Notes under the pieces: generated by a model
What the model was told of the DNA's origin: nothing
The model's input: only the letters and a program-made list of their open reading frames with translations
The model's database searches: none
Made by a program: the position numbers and the translations under genes
In this document: piece by piece, positions 21,726-31,100 of the stretch
Numbering within the stretch: position 1 is the stretch's first letter
Layout of the letters: each line of letters opens with the position of its first letter
Source of the DNA: Tanypteryx hageni
Lineage: Eukaryota; Arthropoda; Insecta; Odonata; Petaluridae
DNA length: 64,000 bases
Assembly (NCBI GenBank): GCA_028673005.1
Contig: CM054113.1
Span: 204,715,504-204,779,503 of the forward strand
Reading direction: 5' to 3'

Positions 21726-23401
21726 TTTTTCGATATTTCCGCTGACTGCTCACTTTCCCCCATTACCACGATCTAATGCCCAGCTGCTATCCCTCTCCTC
21801 CTCCTTCTATCTCCCTCACTCCCTCCCACGTGCTCCCTCTTTCCCTCAAATAACCCTTAGAGGCGCGTGAGAGGCCTAGGGTCTGGCGGAGTCAATTTTT
21901 TTCAAACAACCAGTCATTTTGCGACGTTTTAAAGTAGCGGTGTTTGTTCGATGCCTTAGGAGGGGTGAAACTACCTCCCTATTTTTTGGTTCCTCAAAAA
22001 AGTAAAAGATTTAATGCCCAATCAATTTGGCGGATCGGATCGAATATGGGGGGCTTTCCCTTTTTGCGATATCGCTCGGACATTTAAGCGTATTCGCGCG
22101 CACGCAATCCAAACACGGCCCGTGGAAGAGGAGGAGGCGATAGGGGGAAAAAATGCCGAGCGATCGATGTCACGCTTCAGTATCAAACTCGCAAGTTTGG
22201 CCCGCAATTAATACGTCGCGTCTCGGAAGGGACGGAGGAAGGGGTTGGGTTGGGGGGAGGGATAGTCTCGCATCGACGTCGGGGTGCCAGGGTGTAGAGG
22301 GAGAAAGAGAGAGAGGTCTTAAAGAGAAGCTCTAGAAATACCGTGCGGCGTAATTAAATTTCTCCGGGGCGAAAACTGCTTTAAAAAATAGAAAGAGGGA
22401 ACAGATGCGTATCAAAAGAAAATATCGCGTTTTATTTTTTTTAATGAGAAATTTTTTCGGGTAATGTTCTTCTACTTTTGCAGGTGTGTGTCGGAAAATG
22501 GTCGTTTGCCTATTGGTTCAGGACGATAATTAGGCCGATCGACTTTCGACGCCGTGTTTTCTCGAATTAGGGTCGTCACGGTTGCCGGGATGGTTGTTCG
22601 CTGATGGTGGTGTGGTGGTTTATTTGGCAAAAATATTTTTAAATATATATATTTGTCGAAACTTGCCTTCTTCAGTTCAACTTTTTACTTTTGTTTACCA
22701 ACCGATGAATGAATTACTCTCTTTTTTATAAAAATCAGGAAATTTTATTAAATTGGCGAAGAAAAAGAATTTTTTTTCGACATTCCGGAATAGCTGGTAG
22801 AAAGCTGAATGTTTTCGGACTGTAATTTAAACAAATTAGACCAAAATTTTTCGAATAAAAAAATGAAGATCGAGTTAGACTACCGGCAAAATCGCAAATT
22901 ATCTGGACTCGAAAGCAAGCACAAATAAACATTTAAACGTTTTTTTTATTCCTTTCAGGAAAAGTAATTCTATATAAGAGGCCTATAATTTCGAATCGGG
23001 ATTTTAATCTTAAATAGTTAAGTTAAAAAATTCCAATTACACTAGGAAATTATTTCGTACTCTCGGAAAAAAAGCAAAAGCTACGCAGCCATTTGTAGAG
23101 AGTATTAAATGAAATTTGAATGAATTTCTCAAAATATTTTCCAATAAATAAAATTTTTACAGAGAGTTATTGTAACGGCAGGTGGAAAATTATAAATTTG
23201 TATTCGAGGTGAAAAATCCTCTTAAAGGTCTCAAAGCTTTTAGTCAAAGTCACTCAATTTATTCATATACAAACATGTGAATTCAGTGGTATCGATATTT
23301 CCTGAGTGTTATTTAAACAAGAATTGATTTTCCCTTGATAACTTGTCGGCCCTTTTACTTTGATAGCTCATTCTTAATTTAAAGTCTACTATGGGCGAAT
23401 C
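21726..23401. other. Unassigned DNA; locally CpG-rich 21860-22370
   Basis: 22010-22370 has denser CpG and GC than its surroundings, with overlapping frames on both strands but no recognised protein. At 22650 the reverse strand reads AACTGAAGAAGGCAAGTTTC, superficially hammerhead-like but lacking GAAA. The rest is AT-rich. Confidence 0.4.
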
Positions 23402-23444
23402 ACCGCCGAGGACGGCAGCTTTGTCGCCGAAATGCGTATCCGGT
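23402..23444 (+). ncRNA. Hammerhead-like ribozyme motif, compensatory copy
   Basis: ACCG (23402-23405) pairs with CGGT (23441-23444) to form stem I; at 59.96 kb the same stem is ACCA/TGGT, a compensated change. The core CCGAGGA differs from CUGANGA by U to C. CGGC...GCCG forms stem II, then AAA. ATGCGTAT can form a short near-palindromic stem III, followed by C23440 as the cleavage-type residue. The copy lies 86 bp left of the first Harbinger-like element. Confidence 0.45.
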
Positions 23445-23529
23445 TTTCCGAATCTTTTCATGTTAATCGGAGACACACAATCGGAAGATTTTTACCCTTA
23501 CTATGACATGCAATGTGCTATCCCTTGTC

Positions 23530-24251
23530 TAAAGGCCGTTTCACATTATACGCAACGTCATCGTTTCGACACGGACCGTCTTCGACACGTCAAAATTTCT
23601 TCTATGTATTTAGATGGAGTTGTACACACCATCCGTAACGTCTCCGTCGCGTCATCGTTCCGTTCCGTCACGGTTTCTCTGGAGGAATATTTGACGAGAC
23701 GGTGACTGTTCGAATGTGTCCGTGCCTGTGCCTTTCTTGCAATGTGAACACGTCTCCCGTCAGGTTTCCGTCAGTGCCTGTTATATTAAAAATAGTAGTA
23801 GTTCATTTTTATCGCAATGGACGTAAAACTAATAAAGTTATAGTACTATTTTTAATACATCCCTATTTATCTTCTTGTGGAATATGCTGAATTGGTACTT
23901 AGACATTCTGAAATACTGATAAAACTTTAACACATTTTTTGTCAACTCCTTAAAGAATGCCCTACATTATTTTTCCTATTTTATGTTCCACAAGCATTTA
24001 TGCATCAACATTCATTTTTAGTGCGGATAAGCTCGCGTCGATGCTCCTCTTCTTCATCTAAAAGTAGAGCTTTTACTCCTAATTTCATATTATAAATCAT
24101 TAACAACTTGTTCTATAAATAAATACAATAAATAAGTTATAACCACTGACATGGTGACGGTCCGTGTCGAAACCTAAACGTAAAATTTGAACATTGATGA
24201 AAAATGACGTGACGGAGACGTTGACGTTACCTATAGTGTGACTCGGCCTTA
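23530..24251. mobile_element. PIF/Harbinger-like non-autonomous element 1
   Basis: The left terminus AGGCCGTTTCACATTATACG and the inverse right terminus AGGCCGAGTCACACTATAGG are related and the match continues through AACGTCA. The left flank is TAA. On the right, CGGCCT is followed by TA and then element 2; if element 2 is disregarded the right flank reads TTAAAC, giving a TAA target duplication. GGCC-type ends with 3-bp TWA duplications are typical of PIF/Harbinger. The body has many ACGG/CCGTC blocks and no transposase. Confidence 0.75.
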
Positions 24252-25064
24252 GGCCGGGATTGCAATCGACGTTTACTGACGTGACGGAAACGGACGGTGG
24301 CGGTGAAGTGCTCCGTTGACTGCACATCAAGGAGGGGTCTATTATGATCAACGGGAGTAGTAGCGCCAACTATTGACCGTTCAACGAGACTGCGTTCTTA
24401 GAGTAGGTTGCAAGTGAACTGAGTGAAGTGTGTTATAATTACTTTTATTATTGTTATTATACTGGCCTGTTGTTATTATTTTGTTCTGTTATTTTTTATT
24501 GTTATTATAAAAAGTATTCCGTGAAAATTATGCGACAAAGAGTACAAAGAAAAATTGTACAAACCCAAATTGAAATTTTGAGGCATATTGTTCAATTGGA
24601 AAGTAAGCGAGAACGGTCAGTAGAAGTTAGGGAAATATTTAGATGATGGCCATAATTTGATAGAGGAGATGGGACTTGCCTTCTTGGCTGTATTCTTAAA
24701 ATCCCCGTGCTGTTTGTCATACAGAAATATATGATTCATCACAAATTCAATTAGGATCTTCCCTCATTCTTATGAACTTCAGACATGCGAACTATTCTCA
24801 AACAGTACAAACTGGTACAAACACAGCTAACCCACAGCAAGATAGATTCCACAGTAAGTTCCACGTCGTCTCACCTGTTTAGCTGACGTGAACCAACGTG
24901 ACGGGAAAGCTAGATTTCGACAAGGTTCGCTCCGTCTCCGTCAACGATGGCGCCAACCTACGACGATCGTAATTAGTAGCATGGTTATCACATTACCCAA
25001 ACTTCTGAAACGCCACCGTCCGTTTCGGTCACGTCCGTAAACGTTGATCGTAATCCCGGCCTTA
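24249..25064. mobile_element. PIF/Harbinger-like non-autonomous element 2
   Basis: TIRs of about 50 bp: the left begins GGCCGGGATTGCAATCGACG and the inverse right begins GGCCGGGATTACGATCAACG, both continuing TTTAC, GACGTGAC, GAAACGGACGGTGGCG. Flanked by TTA at 24249-24251 and 25062-25064. The element is inserted exactly at the right edge of element 1. A 72-codon frame (24428-24646) ends in a basic stretch (MRQRVQRKIVQTQIEILRHI) that might be the start of a lost ORF; no catalytic domain seen. Confidence 0.8.
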
Positions 25065-25586
25065 AACATCTCTCACAGCTACAGCTAAGTCAGTCGCGCT
25101 GAATTGGAATCTCGGTGAGCCTGGAAACATTGTACTCTTGACGAAATTAACGAATGAGGTAAGAATTATAGAGCAAATTATATAAGGCGCTTTTTATCAC
25201 CGATTGCTCTCTTTACATCAGAGTAGAGAATCGCAGATACGATATACTGTCGGCTGCCTGCATTTGTAGCAGCATGTGCTTTTAAGAAACTTTTTCCAGT
25301 TGCTCCCCAGCAGCTGATCCAAGATTTTACAAATTATACAATATGTGGTTCTAACGTACAACTATCTATCTTGGAGCTATTTATTCACGGAAAGACTGGC
25401 AGATGAACCGAATGCGTAAGGAATTTTTTAAAGAACAAAAGCGCTAAAAATTAATGAAACCAACTTTTATATGCAGTAGAAAGGAAAAAGTGTACATAAT
25501 TTACATAATTGGATGTTTCAGAAAGTAACAATAGTTTCGGGAATACATAAGTTGTGACAAAGAAGTATTAATGAAGATTTATTTTC
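25065..25586. other. Unassigned DNA
   Basis: No gene or element recognised. Confidence 0.5.
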
Positions 25587-25650
25587 ATTCAAGAGCAAGC
25601 ATTTAAAAAACGCCTGTCTCAGGTACCTCAAATAGCAACAACGCGGTTGT

Positions 25651-25695
25651 AAAAATCCAATGCATTTCGGTTACAAAGCAACCGACTTCAGTGGC
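25651..25695 (-). ncRNA. Hammerhead-like motif, left-arm copy
   Basis: Minus strand: GCCA, CTGAAGT, CGGTTGCTTTGTAACC, GAAA, TGCATTGG. Stem II is CGGTT/AACCG around the loop GCTTTGT, where other copies have GGC/GCC, a compensated difference. The core is CTGAAGT instead of CTGAAGA and the cleavage triplet is altered. Confidence 0.45.
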
Positions 25696-25711
25696 AATTC
25701 ACCGAAAATAG

Positions 25712-25760
25712 ATTAACTGAAGACGGCCGCTTTGAAACCGAAATGCGCATCGGGTTTTTT
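25712..25760 (+). ncRNA. Hammerhead-like motif, right-arm copy
   Basis: The core CTGAAGA is at 25717-25723, stem II CGG/CCG, GAAA at 25740-25743, the palindrome ATGCGCAT and a C (ATC) at 25751. Stem I next to the core is poorly paired (TTAA against GGGT), so this copy would be inactive as it stands. Confidence 0.5.
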
Positions 25761-25944
25761 TTATAGCCTTGATGTAGCTATTTGAGATACCCGAGACAAG
25801 TATTTTTTAAATGCTTGTTCTTGAATTTTTTCAGCCATAAGACGAGCTCGATAGTTCTTTGTTGAATTGATTATTTGCTTGTTAAGCATTACGCTAAATC
25901 AACATATCCAGAAAATTGGACTTCTCCAGAATGCCGGTTTCAAG

Positions 25945-26030
25945 ATATATTGTCCGTAAAGACAGACGTACGGATAGACAAACCGAATACATGAGCAATT
26001 TTTTAAGGGAAAAAAGCGCTAAAAACGGAC
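25945..26030. repeat. Dispersed repeat, CCGAATACATGAGC block (copy 2)
   Basis: GACAGACGTACGGATAGAC, then AAACCGAATACATGAGCAAT and GGAAAAAAGCGCTAAAAAC, in the same order as at 3484-3545. Confidence 0.55.
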
Positions 26031-26959
26031 AGCTGGTTGCACTCTCAGAGGAAACTACTTTTCGAAGGCAGAAAACACGAAACCGCCGATTTTATTAACC
26101 GGAGCCCAAAACAGCGTTGAAAACGTTCAAATGATTCACTTAAACTATAGGAAAACTTGTTAAGGTTCTATTATTATTGCTACGTGCGTACGCTCCGTCA
26201 ACATTATATCTACGTGCACTCTAATCGTGGGGTTTGTATGGAGAATTCCGTTTTGAGAATGAGATATCCACGTAGGTGCACGGAATGCGTTGCTTTAACG
26301 CCGGAATCGTTCTCTTCCATGTATTGATTTCATTCCGGTGTTTATCTTTTAGTGCGGAGTTTGGAAAAAAACAAAAAGAACAAGTGAGGGAAGAATTGCA
26401 GAGCAAATTACATATGGTGCTTTTTTCTTGTTTTGGGATTATGACGTCATCATAAGATTACTTCTTTTGTTGAGATCGGCGGTCTCTTAACATAGTCTAT
26501 AAATTTCCTTTGAAAGTGTTATATCAATGCCATGTGATAATATGTTTCCCATTTAAAAGCAGCGGACTCGTGGCTATGGAGGTTTTATTTTCCATTGTTA
26601 AAAATCGGAAATTTTCCCTTCTTTTTTTTTTATTAAAAATAATTGCTCGCTCTCATTCAACACGGATTTGAATTCTGTTTTCAAAACATTTTAAACCTGT
26701 CATTCAGCTATAAAAATGTTTATTTCCCGAGTTCCTATCTTAATTTTAACTAATTTTGAAAATGGAAATTTTTAATGCCTTGAACCGATATCATGCTTTC
26801 CCTATGGGGGTAGGATTGAAACAAAGGGGTTGGAAAAAAACATCGATCACTCCTCGACAGCTCATCCTAGACCCACAACATTTCTGCCACGTGTAGCCAT
26901 CATATAGACCACCCTATTCTGAAAAATTGCCTGCCCTAAGTTGCAGGATCTCAGAGATA

Positions 26960-27025
26960 TCGCCGGAACAGACGGACGGACGAACAGAGAAACCGAATAC
27001 ATGATTTAAAAAAAAGCTAAAAATC
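26960..27025. repeat. Dispersed repeat, CCGAATACATGA block (copy 3)
   Basis: CAGACGGACGGACGAACAGAG, then AAACCGAATACATGATTTA and AAAGCTAAAAATCC. Third copy in the window. Confidence 0.5.
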
Positions 27026-27305
27026 CTGGTTTTTATGAGCATACGGGATCGGACGCGAAGAAATCAAAACGACGATCTGTCTATTAAATTGCGAGTGAAG
27101 GGTGTATGTTGGCGATGAGCTGCAAGTCGTTAGGCTGCGCAAAAGAGCCGGAATGACCAATTTCCATTTTTAAAGAACGTGATCGATTCGAAGCGGATGG
27201 GGGAATATCATTTTTAAAGTGAAGATATCGAATCGCGCGAGACTGCGTCGAATACGGCTGCTCAGCTACAAGTTCTTATTGCTGGAACTGAAATAAGCGT
27301 CTCTT

Positions 27306-27456
27306 TTTATTTATTTATTTTATATTGTCTCATAAACAGTCGTTAACGGCCTTTTACAATGAGCGCAATAACGTTAACAAAGACGAACACATACAACCAT
27401 GCCCTCGGCAGGATTCGAACCAGACACGCTAACCACCGCTCTACCAAGGCCGGCAA
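27306..27456 (-). mobile_element. tRNA-derived SINE, copy 1
   Basis: On the minus strand the 5' part reads TTGGTAGAGCGGTGGTTAGC (A-box-like) and GGTTCGAATCC (B box), a Pol III promoter derived from a tRNA. It is followed by a short body, CGCTCATTGTAAAAGGCCGT, GACTGTTTATGAGAC and an AATAAATAAATAAA tail. The 3' tail blocks match the LINE at 1-668. About 150 bp. It is a transposed tRNA-like sequence, not a functional tRNA gene. Confidence 0.85.
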
Positions 27457-27622
27457 TGAATCAAAGTTCAATTTACTTAAAATATTTAATGTGTAGAATT
27501 TACCTTAATGTGATTGTCTCGACAAAATCTCGAAACGGTTTAGCGAATGTTGTTCGTTGTTATAATCCGAATTATTTTATTTTTACTATCGTCGGTACAA
27601 ATTAAATTTTCTCGCACAGTTT
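27457..27622. other. Spacer between two opposed SINEs
   Basis: Nothing recognised in 166 bp of AT-rich DNA. Confidence 0.5.
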
Positions 27623-27796
27623 GCCGACCTTGGTAGAGGTGTGGTTAGCGTGCTAGCTCCCCAGGTCGCGGATTCGAATCTTGCCGAGAACATGGCTGTA
27701 TATGTTCGTCTTTGTTATTGTTGTTGCGCTCATTGCAAAAGGCCGTAAGGTACTGTTTATGAGCTAGTGAAAATATATAATTGTATTTAAATTAAA
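27623..27796 (+). mobile_element. tRNA-derived SINE, copy 2
   Basis: Same family on the plus strand: GCCGACCTTGGTAGAGGTGT, GGTTAGCGTG, GATTCGAATCTTGCCGAGAA (B-box region), TATGTTCGTCTTTGTTATTG, CATTGCAAAAGGCCGT and ACTGTTTATGAGCTAGTG, then an AT tail. With copy 1 it forms an inverted pair about 170 bp apart. Confidence 0.85.
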
Positions 27797-28018
27797 AATT
27801 TTTGCCTATTCGATTGATGTTCACGGGCGAGTTGCTATTAGCTATTCATGTGAGAAGTAAAAGACCTTCCAATCATGTGGTAAGACGTTATACCTAGGAG
27901 AGGCAAAATAATTATTTCGTAAATTAAAAATGTTTGATATCGTGTTCTTAAAATTCTGCATTGAAAATCTAATGACAGATATGAGAATCAAGCGCTACAC
28001 CCTTTTTCTAGGGCACCC
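27797..28018. other. Spacer
   Basis: No feature recognised. Confidence 0.5.
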
Positions 28019-28026
28019 CTTTAATC

Positions 28027-29418
28027 CAGGGCAACGAACCGAAATTTTTTCGCTCCAGTTTTCGTTCCGGTTCACATAAAACAAAAAAATTCGGTTCGGT
28101 TCCATTGAACCGGCTCGAGCCGGTTTTTTTTTGCTCCGACTGAATTTTTGGGGAAAATTTCAAGAGAATTCCAAAATAGTCTTTATTAATTAATGTTATT
28201 TTTATATAAACCAAATACATCTTTACTATCGCAAGTCAAGAAGACTAAAATAGATATACGCACGTAGCATCGCGCAATGTAACGAACAGTAAAACATGTA
28301 TGAATTCCCTTCTTACAGTTTTTGTTATTTGATTTGTCTAATACTGTTCTATAGGAATTTAAAATTTCTTTTTTTCCTTTTTAGCGCGTATAAAAGCTAT
28401 TAAAAATATTATTTATTTTTTAGTCTTTAATTTGATGTAACACCGTTGTTATTCTTTCAAAAGTAACATGTATTTGATTTTACAATTCCAATATTCCAGG
28501 TTCCAATATAAGCAGATACTCTCATTATTATAATCAATTTACTCCAACAGTACTCATGCACCTACTTGAATAGGTACAATGATATTAATTCACATTTGAA
28601 TGTAGAATGTAATTCATAGAGAGTTGTTCAAAGAAGAGCTACTTAACTATTTTTAAATACAATAATTTAGATGTTAATATTACAAATACCATACAATATA
28701 TAATTACATAAATTTTCTTAAGATGACAAATATTTACACAGAGTAACATTTAACATAAGTAAGAATACCTCAAAAGCACGACTGCGGAGCGATCCTTCCT
28801 GGATAAGTTTGGAGAAAGACTACCAGAATATAAGGGTTCAATACATATGGATAAGGGTTGAAAGTTTATGGGGACAATAACCTCCAACTTTAAGCAAAAT
28901 CCAAGTTAGGAATCGTGAAACATTTTTACCCAGAACACTCCACGGCGTAGGCTCAGAGGGAGGGTACCAAGACGATTAGCGGCTGTCTTCAAAGTACCAC
29001 TAGCCTCGTTTAACAGGGTTCTGAAAAACTTCAGCAGGACGTATCCTTGACCCTCTCTCTATGTATTGAGATGCCCACGGAAAATCCCACCATTGAAGTG
29101 ACAGATATTATCACAAAGATGCATCTCTCCAAAGGCTTAGGAGAATGTATTCTTCAAGAAAACCATTAGCCTTTGCCTTATTCGGTGTTGAAAAGTGAGG
29201 CTTTCAAAAAAGACTCATATTAAAACAAAAGGAAAAACCCTTCTTTCGCTCCCACTGTTTATACGAACCGAAAAAATTGAACGAAATAAATAACGATTTT
29301 CGATTTCGGTTCGGGTTCAGAAAAATATTTTTTTTTTCGGTTCGGGTTCGGCTTCACTCCAGCTAAAATAACGTTTTTTTCGGTTTCGGTTTTCGGTTCG
29401 GTTCCGGTTTGATGCCTG
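28027..29418. mobile_element. 1.4-kb hAT element without an intact transposase
   Basis: Left end CAGGGCAACGAACCGAAAT; right end, inversely, CAGGCATCAAACCGGAACCG. Flanks CTTTAATC (28019-28026) and CTTTAAAC (29419-29426) form an 8-bp duplication with one mismatch. Both subterminal zones are packed with CGGTTCGG/CCGAACCG repeats (28030-28130 and 29265-29410), probably transposase-binding sites. The 1.1-kb interior is AT-rich with no long frame. Confidence 0.8.
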
Positions 29419-29426
29419 CTTTAAAC

Positions 29427-29752
29427 GCGTCCATAAGAAGGAACACGAACAAGCGCAACCATGCGTAAAGTCACGCGAATCTAATGTGAAAGCGATATCT
29501 TTATGAATTTTCAGCACGTGTTATTAGCGAAAATTTTATTTCGGGTGGAATTAACAAAACGTTACGCTTTTTCTGACACGAATGTGCTTCTAGCCGAAAA
29601 AAAATCTCTCGGACACGAGAAGATATATAACAGTACGTTAAATCAAAGACAAGGTCTCGGTTGTTTATTTGGATTTTTAAGATCTTTGTAATTCAGAAAA
29701 CGTGAGATAATTTTCCTATCGAAATGAAACAAATTTTATGATTAGAACAGAT
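29427..29752. other. Unassigned DNA
   Basis: No feature recognised. Confidence 0.5.
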
Positions 29753-30215
29753 CAGGGGCACGCAACGTTTTTCTAAAGCAGGGGTGTTCAACCTGCGGCC
29801 CTCATAGCAATGCTATGCGGCCCGCCACCAGTGTTTCGAAAATTTCAAAACTTTTTTCATTTTTATTTTGGTTTATCCACCAAATATTATTTTATATCTA
29901 GCAAAACCTGTTAATATATCTATCGTCAAATTGAGATTCTTTATTAAACATTTCTCAATTAAAATAAATTCTTTTTAATTTTGTTTTAGATCTTTCCTCA
30001 AAGGCATTTCTAAGATTCATTTCCATCATGATTCCTAATATTGTAATGTTATCCTAAAAACCTAATTTTAACTTTATTTTCATTAATATGGTGCCTAGGA
30101 ATCTCTAAATAACTTCCGATTTGACTTTAGATCAGTCCGCCGAAGCATTGACAATTTCCAATGCGGCCCACCGAAAGCTTCACTGCCACCAAGTGGAAAA
30201 GGCTGCCAACCACGT
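29753..30215. mobile_element. Nested hAT ends
   Basis: CAGGGGCACGCAACGTTTTT at 29753 matches the left terminus of hAT family 1 (1796, 9646). After only 26 bp a second terminus begins, CAGGGGTGTTCAACCTGCGG at 29779, followed by CCC, and later GCGGCCCGCCACC. A plausible right region is TGCGGCCCACCGAAAGC to GGCTGCCAACC near 30150-30213. Neither right end could be fixed and no target duplication was found. Confidence 0.5.
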
Positions 30216-30929
30216 TTCCAATGGATGCCACTCTACCGATATTCACAATCTGTGAACCTCCGAACGCACACATCTTTAAATTCATTTTGTCAGTAACGCT
30301 TACGAAAAGTAATTCATAAGGCATCTTGAACATAAGGCAGCATTATTACATTACGGAATACAATAGAATTAAAAGTAAAATCCTTTATAATCCTATGAAA
30401 TATCGTAAAAATCTCTTCGCGTGCCTTCTTTGGCACGCGTTCTTTAGGTTGCCGACATTTGGAAAAAATGATGACTTAATCTATCGGAAGTCTATGCCTT
30501 ATGTAGTGATAGTCGCAAACATTTCTGTGGAAGGTTATAAAATGTACGCATTTTGCGATCGTGATTAGTCAGTTCCACGAAATTGAGCCTGGTTAACACA
30601 ATAAGTAGGTGGATTTTTAATTGGAGCAAAACGTACTACACCACAGAATTTGCCTATTTATTTCAATTTTTAACCTATTGCATTAAATTTTAATTTCTGC
30701 TTAGCAGAAAAAATTATTATTTAAAGTTTGTTTTGGCCTCCTTATCATCGAATTAAAAGTTTAAATTTAGCAAAAACGTTTTTTTTAAAGAACGCGTTCA
30801 ATTTTATTTGGAATTTGAATAGCTCTTCGAATTCATTGAACTCTTAAATTAATTAGTTCTCTATAAATTTTAATGAAACGAAAAGATTGATTTGCAGAGA
30901 ATATTGCGAAGAAAAGAAATCGCTTCTGA
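30216..30929. other. Unassigned DNA
   Basis: Short frames on both strands (30127-30333 reverse, 30326-30568 forward) show no recognised family. Confidence 0.4.
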
Positions 30930-31100
30930 GAGAAAGTCGCAACGCTACGCGGAAGCGCCGCGTTTCAAAGACTCGCGCTTTCCTTCTCGATAGCCTCTGA
31001 ACCCAGCAATGTTTTTTTACGTCACGATAAGCGCCGCGACGACGGATTAATCGGCGCCCGGGCTCACGTGAGCACGAACGCGACCGTCGGCGAAATTTGT
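30930..31100. promoter_or_regulatory. CpG-dense patch with a CRE-like site
   Basis: Local CpG density is much higher than in the flanks (GCGGAAGCGCCGCG, GCGCCGCGACGACGG, GGCGCCCGGGC). TTACGTCACG at 31018-31027 resembles an ATF/CREB site and CACGTG at 31054-31059 is an E-box. Could be a host promoter or enhancer. The following 87-codon frame (31068-31331) has no recognised domain, so I do not call a gene. Confidence 0.3.

Larger units (their letters stand above)
25587..25828. repeat. Near-perfect inverted repeat with a hammerhead-like motif in each arm
   Basis: Left arm 25587-25700, read on the minus strand: CACTGAAGTCGGTTGCTTTG, TAACCGAAATGCATTGG, GCTATTTGAGGTACCTGAGA, then TTTTTTAAATGCTTGCTCTT, GAAT. 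Right arm 25712-25828 on the plus strand: AACTGAAGACGGCCGCTTTG, AAACCGAAATGCGCATCGGG, GCTATTTGAGATACCCGAGA, then TTTTTTAAATGCTTGTTCTT, GAAT. The spacer between the arms is only ~10 bp. Penelope-like elements are known to have terminal repeats in direct or inverted arrangement that carry hammerhead motifs; assigning this module to them is inference, as no GIY-YIG or reverse transcriptase sequence is attached. Confidence 0.75.
25829..27305. other. Unassigned DNA with two dispersed-repeat copies
   Basis: CAGCCATAAGACGAGCTCGA at 25831 continues the preceding module (compare 60099). 25940-26030 and 26960-27025 contain the AACCGAATACATGA repeat blocks also at 3484. Nothing coding is recognised. Confidence 0.4.

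Noticed and set aside
22650..22690. Another hammerhead motif on the minus strand (CTGAAGAAGGC)
   Set aside because: It lacks GAAA after the stem, the palindromic stem III and pairing for stem I.
23391..23705. 104-codon plus frame
   Set aside because: It runs across the hammerhead-like motif and into the end of a Harbinger-like element, so it is not a gene.
27399..27456. tRNA gene
   Set aside because: A-box and B-box sequences are present, but no cloverleaf or acceptor stem, and the sequence continues into a SINE body and tail.
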